NCBI GenBank assembly: GCA_965555375.1
Contig: CBEWDL010000185.1
Span: 1-5,336, forward strand
Direction: 5' to 3'
Length of the DNA stretch: 5,336 nucleotides
DNA from: CBDVBL01 sp965555375
GTDB lineage: Bacteria > Zixibacteria > MSB-5A5 > UBA10806
The translations under genes were made by a program, and so were the position numbers. Position 1 is the first letter of the stretch; the number at the start of each line of letters is the position of its first letter. Below are positions 5,004-5,336 of the stretch, one piece after another. The notes beneath the pieces were generated by a model. It did not search any database. It saw nothing but the letters and a program-made list of their open reading frames with translations, and was not told the origin of the DNA.

Positions 5004-5336
5004 ATGAAATCGCTCAAAAGATATGACATCAGGGATGCATTTTATTTTATTACGGTTATGACGTTTGGCCGGAAGAAACTTCTTGCCGAAAATATGGATA
5101 TATTCTGGCAAAGCTGGAAAGATAATAAATTATTTGCCTGGGTGATTTTGCCGGATCATTTCCACGCGATTATAGAGGTATATAAAAACAGCATTTCAGA
5201 AATTATCCACGGATTCAAATTACAGTATTATCATCGAGTATCGTCCAGGTTCGGAAAGAATAGAATATGGCAAAATCGGTTCTGGGATCATATTATTAGA
5301 AACGAACGTGACATGAACCAACATCTCGATTATATT
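5004..5336 (+). CDS. REP-associated tyrosine transposase (RAYT), 5' part
   Basis: The open frame of 111 codons starts at ATG 5004 and runs off the window end. RAYTs are IS200/IS605-like HUH single-strand nucleases thought to act on REP hairpins. Visible landmarks are Arg-Asp-Ala-Phe-Tyr-Phe-Ile-Thr-Val at 10-18 (first strand), Trp-Val-Ile-Leu-Pro-Asp-His-Phe-His-Ala-Ile-Ile at 46-57 with the metal-binding HUH pair His52/His54, and Ile-Trp-Gln-Asn-Arg-Phe-Trp-Asp-His at 88-96, then Arg-Asn-Glu-Arg-Asp...His-Leu-Asp-Tyr-Ile at 99-111. Tyr110 corresponds by family pattern to the nucleophile of the Tyr-Ile motif. The usual Asn-Pro-Val segment and C-terminus should follow outside. AAAGGG at 4990-4995 is only a weak ribosome binding site. 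Hand-counted GC is about 35% over 5041-5220, against roughly half in neighbouring genes, suggesting separate ancestry. No frameshift is seen in the part present. Confidence 0.9.
   Translation, partial: MKSLKRYDIRDAFYFITVMTFGRKKLLAENMDIFWQSWKDNKLFAWVILPDHFHAIIEVYKNSISEIIHGFKLQYYHRVSSRFGKNRIWQNRFWDHIIRNERDMNQHLDYI

Overview
The window looks like chromosomal DNA from a Gram-negative bacterium. Two adjacent genes encode an exported lipoprotein-like protein and an outer-membrane beta-barrel, and a C-terminal sorting-tail remnant (YFYRL type) lies beside them. Together these point to the Fibrobacteres-Chlorobi-Bacteroidetes (FCB) superphylum and its candidate phyla, such as Zixibacteria- or KSB1-like lineages. 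That placement is inferred from protein style, not from a marker gene. Base composition is near 50% GC in most genes but falls to about 35% in the last one.

The minus-strand block runs from 3711 down to 1 and reads as one operon. It holds (i) a 674-residue probable lipoprotein with four repeats of about 130 residues, (ii) a 424-residue outer-membrane protein starting 9 bases after it, (iii) a short relic in which a Shine-Dalgarno sequence runs directly into the last ~30 codons of a sorting-tail protein, (iv) a 63-residue charged protein with a GTG start and a strong Shine-Dalgarno, and (v) the first 17 codons of another exported protein that leaves the window at base 1. Genes i and ii probably work together at the cell surface. 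Their substrate is not visible in the sequence.

Bases 3712-3980 separate this operon from a divergent plus-strand gene for a WYL-domain transcription regulator. The gap holds three inverted repeats, including a 17-base near-perfect palindrome that could be an operator. The regulator may control itself, the envelope operon, or both.

Bases 4908-5336 hold a strong ribosome binding site and ATG that run into a stop after only 10 codons, then a REP-like hairpin preceded by GTAG. The 5' 111 codons of a REP-associated tyrosine transposase (RAYT, HUH superfamily Y1 type) follow and run off the end. The arrangement fits a RAYT/REP unit that landed at the start of a gene once co-transcribed with the WYL regulator.

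No tRNA, rRNA, CRISPR array or convincing intrinsic terminator was seen. The points most worth a second look are the sorting-tail relic, the uncharacterised repeat-lipoprotein/barrel pair under a possible WYL regulator, and the RAYT-REP unit with its aborted upstream reading frame.
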